In this document: in pieces, positions 56,045-64,000 of the stretch
Layout: each line of letters opens with the position of its first letter
Position numbering within the stretch: the stretch's first letter is position 1
Assembly: GCA_030442035.1 (NCBI GenBank)
Contig: JAUJEA010000010.1
Coordinates: 186,001 to 250,000 of the forward strand
Reading direction: 5' to 3'
DNA: 64,000 nt
Origin: Splendidivirga corallicola
GTDB lineage: Bacteria; Bacteroidota; Bacteroidia; Cytophagales; Cyclobacteriaceae
Notes under the pieces: generated by a model
Database searches by the model: none
Seen by the model: only the letters and a program-made list of their open reading frames with translations
What the model was told of the DNA's origin: nothing
Position numbers and translations under genes: made by a program

Positions 56045-57433
56045 ATGAATAAAATTATAATAAGATATTGTTTAATAAGTTTTCTTTTTTTCATTCCAAT
56101 GAAAGGGAAAGCGCAATCAACTACAAGTAAAAAACCGAATATAATTTTCATTCTTTCGGATGACCTGGGGTATGGAGATATTGGCTTTTTCGGGCAGAAG
56201 AAAATCCTGACACCGTCGCTTGACAAAATGGCTAAGGAAGGGATGGTGTTCACTCAGCATTATGCGGGGGGGCCGGTTTGCAGTCCCTCAAGGGCATGTC
56301 TGATGACAGGACTTCACCAGGGACATGGTTATATCAAAGGCAATCCGGGGGGTATGCCCGAAAGAGAACAACTGCGGGATGAGGATACAACAGTTGCGGA
56401 ACTACTTCAAAATGCTGGCTACGAAACAGCCTGCATTGGGAAATGGGGATTGGGACAACCAGGCACATCCGGATATCCATTGAATAAAGGCTTTAATTAC
56501 TTTGTTGGATATGACACCCACGTAGCTGCCCACAACTACTATCCTGAAAGTCTGCACAGAAATAATGGGAAACTTAAGCTGAAAGATGGCGAATACAGTC
56601 ATGATGTTTTTACCCGTGAAGCGATGAATTTCCTCAATAAAAAGCATGACAAACCATTCTTTCTCTATTTAGCCTATACCATACCCCATGGACCTTTTAA
56701 CCCGCCAGATATCACACCTTATGAGGCAAAAGATTGGCCAGACAAATTTAAGAAATATGCAGCCATGATCACCCGGATGGATCGTGATATTGGCAAAATT
56801 CTTCAACTCCTTGCAACTAATGGATTGGGTAAAAATACCTTAGTGATATTCACCAGCGATAATGGTCCCCAATCGAGTTATGGACAAGGATCAAATAGTA
56901 TGACTAAATTTTTTGATAGCAATGGCCCCTTACGGGGAATAAAACGAGATGTATTGGAAGGTGGTATTCGCATCCCCTATATTGCCTGGTGGCCAGAAAA
57001 AATCAAAGCCGGCACATCCGATGTACCTACGGCATTTCAGGATTTTCTGCCTACAGCTTGTGACCTTGGTGGAATAAAGCCCCCCGGAAACATTGACGGT
57101 ATTTCCATGGTACCTTTACTTTTCGGCAATAATGATAAGTTCAAAGGACATGAAATGATGTACTGGGAATTTATACGAATGGGTGGCAAAACAAAGGGAA
57201 GCCGTCAAGGAGCGCTTGATGTGAGGAATAACATAAAGGCAGTTCGATATGGAACAAAGGGAGAAATAGAGCTCTATTTTCTTAATGACGACCTTTCAGA
57301 AAAGAACAATGTAGCCAAACAATATCCTGGAATTTCCAAACAAATGAAGGCATATATGGATTCAGTAAGAACTCCAAGCAAGCTTTGGCCAATTCCGGAA
57401 GAAGGTTGGGTGGTTTCTGAAGATAAGGAGTAG
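56045..57433 (+). CDS. Sulfatase 2 (arylsulfatase family, formylglycine type)
   Basis: 462 residues. Signal peptide to about 24. Metal Asp39-Asp40 (ILSDDLGYGDIG), formylglycine motif CSPSR at 79-83 (PVCSPSRACLMTG), then ACIGKWGLG, AYTIPHGPF and FTSDNGPQ. The motif variant (S in place of T) and the rest differ from sulfatase 1, so the two probably remove different sulfate groups. It lies 79 bp after sulfatase 1 on the same strand. Confidence 0.93.
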   Translation: MNKIIIRYCLISFLFFIPMKGKAQSTTSKKPNIIFILSDDLGYGDIGFFGQKKILTPSLDKMAKEGMVFTQHYAGGPVCSPSRACLMTGLHQGHGYIKGNPGGMPEREQLRDEDTTVAELLQNAGYETACIGKWGLGQPGTSGYPLNKGFNYFVGYDTHVAAHNYYPESLHRNNGKLKLKDGEYSHDVFTREAMNFLNKKHDKPFFLYLAYTIPHGPFNPPDITPYEAKDWPDKFKKYAAMITRMDRDIGKILQLLATNGLGKNTLVIFTSDNGPQSSYGQGSNSMTKFFDSNGPLRGIKRDVLEGGIRIPYIAWWPEKIKAGTSDVPTAFQDFLPTACDLGGIKPPGNIDGISMVPLLFGNNDKFKGHEMMYWEFIRMGGKTKGSRQGALDVRNNIKAVRYGTKGEIELYFLNDDLSEKNNVAKQYPGISKQMKAYMDSVRTPSKLWPIPEEGWVVSEDKE

Positions 57434-57457
57434 AAACGATTGGCAGTCTAAAGAAAT

Positions 57458-57729
57458 ATGAAAAGAATAAATATACTGACTATAGGCATGGTTATATGCG
57501 CTACAAACTTTCCCGCCCGGCCGATAAAAAAAACCAACATTGTGCTCATTTTGGCCGATAATGTTGGGCTCATAAGAGGTGATTTCTTTGAAACCTCTAT
57601 AGATAGGTTACTACAACAAGACATGGTTTTTACCAACGGCTATGCTGGTGAGGCTAATTGCGCCCCCATCGGAGCCTGGCTGCCATCATGGGAGAATATT
57701 TTCAGGCGCCAATAGCAACCAAGAATTTT
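57458..57729 (+). pseudogene. Remnant of a fourth sulfatase, broken at the active-site motif
   Basis: The frame at 57458-57715 starts with a signal-like MKRINILTIGMVICATNFPA and continues as a sulfatase N-terminus: TNIVLILADNVGL, SIDRL, DMVFTNGYAGEANCAP. The metal DD pair has become DN. Immediately after CAP the frame shifts: the sequence HRSLAAIMGEYFQ, matching what normally follows the motif, is found one frame over (57668-57706). Little sulfatase sequence is left after about 57729; the signal peptide of the next gene starts at 57760. So this is a gene reduced to its first ~85 residues by a frameshift plus a large deletion. Confidence 0.8.
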
Positions 57730-57759
57730 AAACTCAAACAAACGGAAAATAAAATACTG

Positions 57760-59805
57760 ATGAAAAATAATCTGAATTATATTATAACAGGCATCTTCCT
57801 CATTTCTTTAATGGCTTCCTGTACATCACAGCAGAGATTTGAAACAATGCTGGACGAGAAATTCAAGGAAGCCAGGGCTTTTACCAAAGGAGATATGCTG
57901 AACATTACTACCGGCAAAACTACACGAACATGGAAGTTAACAGGTAGTGGTCTTCTTACTCAATTTGTGATTAATGGCGAAACACAATTTGAAACCACCA
58001 CATCCCCTCACCGGAGCGATTGGAATCTCACTGGCATTTTACCCAACGATGCTGAAGGGAAACTCGTTTCGCTCACCGCAAAAAAAGCTAATGATGAAGG
58101 CTTTACATCAGATTACCTGGAGGTAACCGCAGAATTTGAATACACAGAGCAAGGTGTAGGAGTAAAATACATGGTATGGGCTTATCCCAATGCAACCGGA
58201 ATACGCACCCAGCTATTTGTGAAGAAACTAGCCAACTACCTACCTTCGACCGATACGACGACTCTGGCAAGGGCTGAATACCTGCCCTTGAAAACAGACA
58301 AATTCCAAAGCAGGTTAATAGGCTACTATAACCATACTCAGGGCCGTAATAACCGTGAGGATGAAATTCTAAGGGAAGAAACGGCAAATGATAAGACTGC
58401 AACATATAACTGGGCCAGTGTGATTGATGTACAGTCGGAAGGAAACGGTATCATGATAGTACAGGAATCTCATAAATGCGTCAATCAACCAGGTGTAAAT
58501 TCAGGCGCCTATCACTTGGATGGTAGCGGTATATTTGCATCCGGACTTGGCATCGGTGCAGAAAACCTAACAGACCAGTACCGACCTCTATGGGCTTACT
58601 GGCTGGTAACATACAAGGGAGGAGATAGTGAACGACAGCTGGCCCTTAAGCAATTCGACAGGAAGAGATATCCCATTGACCCAAAAAGAGATATATACAT
58701 CATGGCCAATAGCTGGGGTAGCGGAGCGGCCAAGGACGAAAGCCTTTATGCATCACGTGAAGCTAATATCCTCGCAGAAATACAAAGTCAAAAAGACCTG
58801 GGGATAGATCTGCAGCAAGTTGATGACGGCTGGCAAGGCACGCAATATCGTACTTGGGATGTTGTGGCTAAAACCACATCCAAAACGTATGGGGAGTATG
58901 AGGTGTACCCTGAAGGCTGGAAAAACATCAAAGCTTCAGCTGCAAAGGAAGGTATCAGACTAGGACTATGGGCAGCATGGAGGATCCCCGGCGAAGATTT
59001 ACTTAAACACTACAAGACCGGTGGATTTACTTCATACAAGCTGGATTTTGCTAATTTGAAGGATTATGAAACCTTTCATGGATTTATCAATAAAATAAGG
59101 GATTTTATCCTGGCCACCGAACATGAAGTACGGGTTAATTGGGATGTGACAGAAAATCCTGCACGCATAGGTTATTACTTCGGCCGGGAATATGGTAACA
59201 TATACCTTGAAAACAGAAAACCTATACAGCCGGCACACGTCGTGTATCATCCCTACCTTGTTCTTCGTGATGCATGGCAGGTATCTAAATACACCAATCT
59301 TAACAAATTTCAGGTGAGCATTCAGAACATCGACCGCGTAAACAGAAAAGTGAGTGATGCCTATCTTCACAATCACCCATATACCGTAGCCATAGCTTTG
59401 ATGGGATCTCCCATATTCTTTCAGGAAACACAGTATTACTCTGAGGAAGCCAGGGATCAGATCAGACCTGTTTTAGCTATATATAAGCAACATAGAAACG
59501 AAATGTACAAGGGATATGTATTTCCTATTGGCGAGAAACCCAACAATGCCGGTTGGGTCGGCTTTCAGAATTACAATCCGGAAACCTCCACGGGGTATTT
59601 GACTATTCTCAGAGAAATCAACAATGAAGAAGTCTCTAAATCAATGAAACTTCATTTCCTGAAAGGCACAACAGTACAGCTCACCAATCTGATGACAGGA
59701 GAAATAGAAGAAAAAAACATAAATGAAAATGGAGATATTACATTCCAGATAGAAAATCCGGCGGACTATCGGTTCTATAAATATGAAGTAAGATCATCTC
59801 AATGA
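57760..59805 (+). CDS. Clan GH-D-like glycoside hydrolase lipoprotein
   Basis: 681 residues from the ATG at 57760, which gives a lipoprotein signal ending LMASC (Cys21). The frame is open further upstream to 57658, but that part is sulfatase remnant. N-terminal beta-domain to about 310, then a TIM barrel with IDLQQVDDGWQG (Asp355-Asp356), LGLWAAWRIPG, YKLDF (Asp429, likely nucleophile) and NWDVTENPARIGYY (Asp462, candidate acid/base). These resemble GH27/GH36 alpha-galactosidase-type enzymes, but the motifs do not match one family exactly, so the activity (alpha-galactosidase, alpha-fucosidase or other) is uncertain. It lies between sulfatases and its stop is 57 bp before sulfatase 3. Confidence 0.75.
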   Translation: MKNNLNYIITGIFLISLMASCTSQQRFETMLDEKFKEARAFTKGDMLNITTGKTTRTWKLTGSGLLTQFVINGETQFETTTSPHRSDWNLTGILPNDAEGKLVSLTAKKANDEGFTSDYLEVTAEFEYTEQGVGVKYMVWAYPNATGIRTQLFVKKLANYLPSTDTTTLARAEYLPLKTDKFQSRLIGYYNHTQGRNNREDEILREETANDKTATYNWASVIDVQSEGNGIMIVQESHKCVNQPGVNSGAYHLDGSGIFASGLGIGAENLTDQYRPLWAYWLVTYKGGDSERQLALKQFDRKRYPIDPKRDIYIMANSWGSGAAKDESLYASREANILAEIQSQKDLGIDLQQVDDGWQGTQYRTWDVVAKTTSKTYGEYEVYPEGWKNIKASAAKEGIRLGLWAAWRIPGEDLLKHYKTGGFTSYKLDFANLKDYETFHGFINKIRDFILATEHEVRVNWDVTENPARIGYYFGREYGNIYLENRKPIQPAHVVYHPYLVLRDAWQVSKYTNLNKFQVSIQNIDRVNRKVSDAYLHNHPYTVAIALMGSPIFFQETQYYSEEARDQIRPVLAIYKQHRNEMYKGYVFPIGEKPNNAGWVGFQNYNPETSTGYLTILREINNEEVSKSMKLHFLKGTTVQLTNLMTGEIEEKNINENGDITFQIENPADYRFYKYEVRSSQ

Positions 59806-59861
59806 TGATGTTTACAAATGGAAAATACAACCATACCATTTTGAAACATAAAACATACAAC

Positions 59862-61304
59862 ATGCATCGAAAAATATTTAATCATGTTGTCGTTGTTCTT
59901 TTATTGTCTTTTTTAACAAGCTGCGCCTATAGGAATCAAAAACCTAATATTGTATTCATTGTCGTAGATGATCTGGGCTGGACAGATACCGGTTTCAATG
60001 GTAGCAGTTACTATGAGACCCCTTATATGGATCAACTGGCCAAAGAAGGGGCCAACTTTACGCAGGCATATGCCGCATGCGCTGTATGTTCACCCACCCG
60101 TGCCTCTATTATTACGGGCAAGTATCCCGCCAGATTACAACTTACTACCCATATCCCTTCTATGGCGAAAGGATGGAATATGGGCATACCAACGGGAAAT
60201 GCTGAATTTACCCTTAATCACCCTGCCAGCCCAAAGCAGAGCGGCATTCCTAACAGGAACTACCTTCCGTTGGAAGAGACCACCATTGCTGAAATGCTCA
60301 AAAAAGCAGGCTACTATACCGGGTACATTGGAAAATGGCACCTGGGTCATGATGCTTATCATCCCACATATCAGGGATTTGATTGGCAGGCAGGTGTAAC
60401 CAATTGGGGGCAGCCTATGAGTTATTATGCCCCCTATCAACGCTTGGTAAGAGGTATAACTCATAGAATAGAAAGCCTTCAGAAAGGGCTGCAAGAGGGA
60501 GAGTACCTGACAGATAGACTAGGCAGGGAAGCCGTAAATTTTATTCAAGAAAACAGGCAAAAAAACTTCTTTCTCCATCTTGCATTTTACGCTGTGCATA
60601 CTCCCATTCAACCTCCAAAAGAGAAAATACCACATTTTGATGAAAAAAGTAAAGCTGAAAATCACCAAAACAGTTCGTACGCCGCAATGGTAAACAAAGT
60701 AGATGAAAATATCGGCCGGATATTAGACACCCTGAAAGAACTGGGAATGGAAAGAAATACCATGGTGGTATTGTATAGTGATAATGGTGGATTATTGAGG
60801 GTCACTTCCAACAAACCATTAAGGAAAGGTAAAGGATATGCATATGAAGGCGGCATTAGAGTACCTTTAGTTATTAAATGGCCTGGCAAGATTAAAAAAG
60901 GCCAGACCTTAAGTGTACCAGTAACCAGTGTGGATTTTCTACCCTCATTTTGCGCAGCAGTGGGCATTAAGATAGGTCAAGCTCAACAAATAGACGGAAA
61001 AAATATATTGCCGGTTTTAAAGAACCGCCAGGCGAGTTTAGACAGGAGTTTATATTGGCACTTTCCGCATTACCGGGGCAATGACATCGTGCCTTACAGC
61101 ATCATTCGTGATGGTGATTGGAAGCTCATAAAAAGGTATGATGGAAAAGAATTTGAATTATTCAACCTCAAAGAAGACCTATCCGAGAAAATTGATCTGG
61201 CTGGGGTAATGCCTGATAAAGTATTGGAATTAAATAATAAACTGGAAGCGTGGAAAAAAAACACGGGAGCGAAGGTACCACAACCTGTCGTTATAAAAGA
61301 ATAA
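59862..61304 (+). CDS. Sulfatase 3 (arylsulfatase family, lipoprotein)
   Basis: 480 residues from the ATG at 59862, chosen because it starts a lipoprotein signal ending FLTSC (Cys21). An ATG at 59802 overlapping the previous stop would add 20 residues without a signal. Metal Asp36-Asp37 after VFIVV, formylglycine motif CSPTR at 76-80 (VCSPTRASIITGKYPAR), then GYIGKWHLGH, AFYAVHTPI and YSDNGG. As a lipoprotein it is probably anchored in the outer membrane, unlike sulfatases 1 and 2. It is the last gene of the PUL3 transcript; a terminator-like stem-loop follows. Confidence 0.92.
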   Translation: MHRKIFNHVVVVLLLSFLTSCAYRNQKPNIVFIVVDDLGWTDTGFNGSSYYETPYMDQLAKEGANFTQAYAACAVCSPTRASIITGKYPARLQLTTHIPSMAKGWNMGIPTGNAEFTLNHPASPKQSGIPNRNYLPLEETTIAEMLKKAGYYTGYIGKWHLGHDAYHPTYQGFDWQAGVTNWGQPMSYYAPYQRLVRGITHRIESLQKGLQEGEYLTDRLGREAVNFIQENRQKNFFLHLAFYAVHTPIQPPKEKIPHFDEKSKAENHQNSSYAAMVNKVDENIGRILDTLKELGMERNTMVVLYSDNGGLLRVTSNKPLRKGKGYAYEGGIRVPLVIKWPGKIKKGQTLSVPVTSVDFLPSFCAAVGIKIGQAQQIDGKNILPVLKNRQASLDRSLYWHFPHYRGNDIVPYSIIRDGDWKLIKRYDGKEFELFNLKEDLSEKIDLAGVMPDKVLELNNKLEAWKKNTGAKVPQPVVIKE

Positions 61305-61305
61305 T

Positions 61306-61327
61306 ATTAGCCAGGCTAATTATTTTT
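61306..61327 (+). terminator. Terminator after sulfatase 3
   Basis: ATTAGC (61306-61311) pairs with GCTAAT (61315-61320) around a 3-base loop, followed by TATTTTT. It starts 2 bases after the sulfatase stop and closes the PUL3 operon before the convergent TlpA-like gene. Confidence 0.6.
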
Positions 61328-61456
61328 AAAATCAGGTCACCTGGAAGTAAAACTCAGTTTTGCTTGTAGCTTGTGGCTATAATATAATTATTCAGGCTCG
61401 TTCCAATCCTACCGTGTTTTCAACAAAATGCCAGTCGTAGTTTTGATGATTCGGAT

Positions 61457-62557
61457 CTACATTCTCAAACTTTCCAAAAAATCTTTCTGATAACCCAATA
61501 CCACTTTTTCAATTACACCATATTCATCAATTAAGAAAAAGGTTGGGTAAGCCGACACACCATATAAATCTCCAATATCTTTCGCATCAGCGAGGATCCG
61601 GAAAGGAACATTGATCTTATCAATATAATCAATTACAGCTGCCTGCTCATCCAGAGGATTGATATAAATACCGGAAATCTTGTTTGATAATTTGTAATCT
61701 TCCCGGTTAAAGTGATCAAGTGCTATTTTACAGTAACCGCAATTAATTGTTGAGAAATTCAATAATACTTTTTTTCCACGGTAATCATCAAGATTAAAAG
61801 GTTTGTTTTTTATATCATTTCGTGTAAAATCAGGAGCTTTTTGCCCGGCTGATAGAAGGGTCTTTTCACTGGCTCTTCCAAACGGTATTGATTTGTAATT
61901 GGAAGGTAAGTCATAAGCCAGTTTTGTATTGTTGTTGCTTATGTCATAATCGGAATATTGAAATGTAACAGTTTGTGCATGTTTTCCTTTGAAGTAGTTT
62001 CTTCTTTCTAAACTCTCAATCAATTTGGATGTCCGATTTATAAATATATGTACTTCGGTATAGACCTTGTTCCCATTGATAATCGTATCATTTTCTATTT
62101 GAAAATAATTTGCATGTTTACGACCATCAATGAGTGTATCTTTTGCAAATTTCCAGGAAGTCTGATTCAAAAGTGTGATAGGTGAATATTTTATATTTCT
62201 GTTATTACTGATGAAATATTTCTCTTTGTCAGCATCAATCTTTGGGAAGAACTTCACCACACCATCTTTGTGATTGACAGATTTAAAATTCCCTCCAATA
62301 TTTATATCATCCAGGTTTCCGGATTGTATGATAAAATCATAATTACTCGAATTATCTCCGGCTTTGTTTAAAACAATGATTGTGGTCAAAGTATCGACCT
62401 TGCCCATGGGGTTTGGATATAATGCCAATTGACTGTACTTAAGGTTAGTGCTATGTTGAATTTTCTTTTGTGCCTGATTAAATGTTTTTTGCGGATCTTC
62501 AGTACAGGAAGCAATTAAAATGATTAGGCTTGGGATTAAAAAATTAATTTGTTTCAT
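61457..62557 (-). CDS. TlpA-like thioredoxin-fold lipoprotein
   Basis: 366 residues. Lipobox IASC (Cys18). The first ~225 residues are a beta-rich region of unknown family (resembling N-terminal parts of Bacteroidota TlpA proteins). The C-terminal ~130 residues are AhpC/TSA-thioredoxin-like: GQKAPDFTRNDIKNKPFNL, VLLNFSTINCGYCK with redox cysteines 273 and 276 (CGYC), and the cis-proline block VSAYPTFFLID. It should act in the periplasm as a thiol-disulfide exchanger. It converges with PUL3 and no link to glycan use is visible. Confidence 0.85.
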   Translation of the reverse strand: MKQINFLIPSLIILIASCTEDPQKTFNQAQKKIQHSTNLKYSQLALYPNPMGKVDTLTTIIVLNKAGDNSSNYDFIIQSGNLDDINIGGNFKSVNHKDGVVKFFPKIDADKEKYFISNNRNIKYSPITLLNQTSWKFAKDTLIDGRKHANYFQIENDTIINGNKVYTEVHIFINRTSKLIESLERRNYFKGKHAQTVTFQYSDYDISNNNTKLAYDLPSNYKSIPFGRASEKTLLSAGQKAPDFTRNDIKNKPFNLDDYRGKKVLLNFSTINCGYCKIALDHFNREDYKLSNKISGIYINPLDEQAAVIDYIDKINVPFRILADAKDIGDLYGVSAYPTFFLIDEYGVIEKVVLGYQKDFLESLRM

Positions 62558-62906
62558 ATTATTGAGTTTTTAACTTATTCAAATTGCAGCGACACGCTGG
62601 TCATAGATTTCTGTTGCTGATCAAGGGACAAACAGAATCTTTTTTATAGGATGATCTCACTTCCATTTTAGTTGTGCTGGTATGTTAAATTTTTACAATT
62701 ACACCTATTGGTTTGCACTTGAGTTGCTGATATTTGAACCCATGTACAATTTGCCATTAATTCTCTTCCAGGTATAATCTTAATTTTATCCTTCCGGAAT
62801 GGGCCTTATGAAAGATCTTTCTCACTTTCAGGTTGTTCATCTGCATAGGGGTACCCTATATTCCTTTATTTGGATTTATAGCGAGCTGAAAGGAAGAATA
62901 TAGATT
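62558..62906. other. Intergenic between TlpA-like and BNR/VPS10-like genes
   Basis: 349 bp that should hold the promoter of the TlpA-like gene. No short gene, copy of the 35-bp element or strong stem-loop was seen. Confidence 0.5.
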
Positions 62907-64000
62907 CTATCGATTTTTATACTCCTTAAATTTTTCGTGCAAATGTTCGTATCTTAATGAAGCGTCCTTACCTAATTTCTGCTGTGTTTCAGTCACCATA
63001 TCGTACAGGTAATCGATATGATCGATAAGCTTGGGTTTGTCATAACGACGTGGGCCTTTTTTGAGCTGGGCTAGCTTACTTTGCAATTGTTCTTTTTTCT
63101 TTTGCACCTTGACTTTTTTCAATTGCTCTTCGATAGACTGAATTTCCCTATCCACTGCTAGATACAGTTTTGCTACTTTCAAAGCTAGTGCTTCCTGTTC
63201 CTGAAGATCGGTGAGAATAACTCCGGCGTTTTTAATGTCAGGATTTAGCTCAAAGTCAAATGAATGCCTCTGTTCTTTTCCGCCATATGTAACTGTTACT
63301 TCGTAGGTTCCCGGAGCTACGAGGGGCCCTCTGAAATCTTTTTCACCGTTTTTTAAATAGTGTCTTAAGTCCCATTCTGTTTTTCTTAATCCCCAATCAT
63401 CTGCAGGTAGTTTTGAAAGTGACTCTTCTTTGTTGTGGATTATCTCAGCACCACGTTTAAACTCAAAATTCACAATAGTATCTGATGGGTTATCAGGAAG
63501 CACAAAATAAATGAACTGTTTATCCATATTCACATTTCTTGGCTTGAATACTTTAAATGAATCCATAGCCTGATCATCATATGAGTGTAATGGAGAAATA
63601 TCGTCCAAAACCCAAAATGACCTACCCAAAGTAGAGATAGCTAAATCTTTTCTGAAAACATTGATATCAGTAATCGGAACGATCGGCAGGTTTTTCTGCA
63701 GTGACTTCCATGAACTTCCATCATCGAACGAAACAAAAATACCGAACTCAGTTCCCGCATACAACAAACCTTCTCTATCAGGATCTTCCCTTAAAACCCT
63801 GGAAGGATGATCTTGTGGAATGCCTTCAGTGATTTTGATCCAGGTCATACCGAAATCATAAGTTTTATAGAAATAGGGAGAATCATCTCCAAGATAATCT
63901 CTGTAAATAGCTACATAAGCTTTTCCTGCATGGTGAGGTGAGGCTTCAATGTTGGAAACCCTACCACCTTCCGGCATTTCAGGAGTAACATTTGTCCATG
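62907..64000 (-). CDS. BNR/VPS10-like beta-propeller protein (partial, N-terminus cut)
   Basis: The C-terminal 364 residues; the frame is open beyond the first internal Met at 63977 through WTNVTPE to the window edge. Bacterial neuraminidase-type repeat words: YFYKTYDFGMTWIKIT, LYAGTEFGIFVSFDDGSSW, then STLGRSFWVLDDISPL near 120. A galactose-binding or Ig-like region follows (APGTYEVTVTYGGK) and a long charged coiled-coil stretch near 290-320 (VDREIQSIEEQLKKVKVQ, KKKEQLQSKLAQLKKG). This resembles the WD40/YVTN/BNR-like proteins of ~1000 residues in Bacteroidota, known as sortilin/VPS10-like. The function is not established, and the missing part is needed to place it. Confidence 0.75.
   Translation of the reverse strand, partial: WTNVTPEMPEGGRVSNIEASPHHAGKAYVAIYRDYLGDDSPYFYKTYDFGMTWIKITEGIPQDHPSRVLREDPDREGLLYAGTEFGIFVSFDDGSSWKSLQKNLPIVPITDINVFRKDLAISTLGRSFWVLDDISPLHSYDDQAMDSFKVFKPRNVNMDKQFIYFVLPDNPSDTIVNFEFKRGAEIIHNKEESLSKLPADDWGLRKTEWDLRHYLKNGEKDFRGPLVAPGTYEVTVTYGGKEQRHSFDFELNPDIKNAGVILTDLQEQEALALKVAKLYLAVDREIQSIEEQLKKVKVQKKKEQLQSKLAQLKKGPRRYDKPKLIDHIDYLYDMVTETQQKLGKDASLRYEHLHEKFKEYKNR

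Noticed and set aside
57658-57759. Extended N-terminus of the GH-D-like gene
   Set aside because: The extension (HRSLAAIMGEYFQ) is sulfatase sequence from the broken neighbour; the ATG at 57760 begins a clean lipoprotein signal.
59802-59861. Upstream start of sulfatase 3 overlapping the previous stop
   Set aside because: It would bury the lipoprotein signal behind 20 polar residues.
1-64000. tRNA, rRNA, insertion sequences, CRISPR arrays
   Set aside because: No cloverleaf, rRNA block, transposase or regularly spaced repeat was recognised on reading either strand.
1-64000. Alpha-L-fucosidase (GH29, GH95) or fucoidanase (GH107, GH168)
   Set aside because: Looked for because of the fucose-type genes; no protein in the window shows their motifs.

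Overview
The window is from a Bacteroidota genome, most likely order Cytophagales (inference). It has three SusC/SusD uptake loci, ECF-sigma/FecR pairs, a type IX secretion C-terminal domain, RagB/SusD and DUF4959/DUF5000 lipoproteins, VCBS/ASPIC-UnbV proteins and several polysaccharide-degrading enzymes. No tRNA, rRNA, insertion sequence or CRISPR array was recognised. Both ends cut a gene: an FGGY sugar kinase on the left and a BNR/VPS10-like protein on the right.

Layout. (A) 1-4968: a minus-strand sugar operon, fucP-type permease, fucI-type isomerase and ribulokinase-like kinase, divergent from an AraC regulator. (B) 5021-17129, minus: PUL1, in transcription order sigma, FecR, SusC, SusD, DUF4959/5126/5000 lipoprotein, DUF4998 lipoprotein, and a secreted VCBS/ASPIC protein with a T9SS tail. 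It has no recognisable glycan-cleaving enzyme. (C) 17536-19397, minus: an L-fucose dehydrogenase-like SDR and an ECF sigma with no FecR next to it. (D) 20015-31888, minus: PUL2, sigma, FecR, SusC, SusD, VCBS/ASPIC lipoprotein, GH172 (DUF2961). (E) 32264-34545, minus: a CobW-type GTPase and a Gfo/Idh/MocA (inositol dehydrogenase-like) oxidoreductase. (F) 34605-43415, minus: three GH116 (glucosylceramidase-family) genes in tandem; the middle one has an inserted CBM66-like module and the third is broken by a one-base frameshift. (G) 44300-61304, plus: PUL3, sigma, FecR, SusC, SusD, VCBS/ASPIC lipoprotein, sulfatase, sulfatase, a dead sulfatase remnant, a clan GH-D-like glycosidase, sulfatase. (H) 61457-64000, minus: a TlpA-like thioredoxin-fold lipoprotein and the partial BNR/VPS10-like gene.

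How it may work together (inference). Outer-membrane SusC/D pairs, each induced by its own sigma/FecR pair, import oligosaccharides from a sulfated and probably fucose- or arabinose-containing glycan. Sulfatases, GH172, GH116 and the GH-D enzyme trim it, and the released deoxysugar or pentose goes to the FucP/FucI/kinase or SDR routes. L-fucose and D-arabinose share ring stereochemistry and the enzymes present fit either.

The most notable non-coding signals are a 35-bp element in four copies in the same internal register (AATGT-N11-AATTTTGTGTAT-WTTTTKA), ahead of the fucP operon/araC, the SDR, the orphan sigma and the GH116 cluster; a stem-loop directly upstream of all three VCBS/ASPIC genes; and a stem-loop in all three FecR-SusC gaps. 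Together with the three Sus-linked VCBS/ASPIC proteins they are the best candidates for something not yet described.
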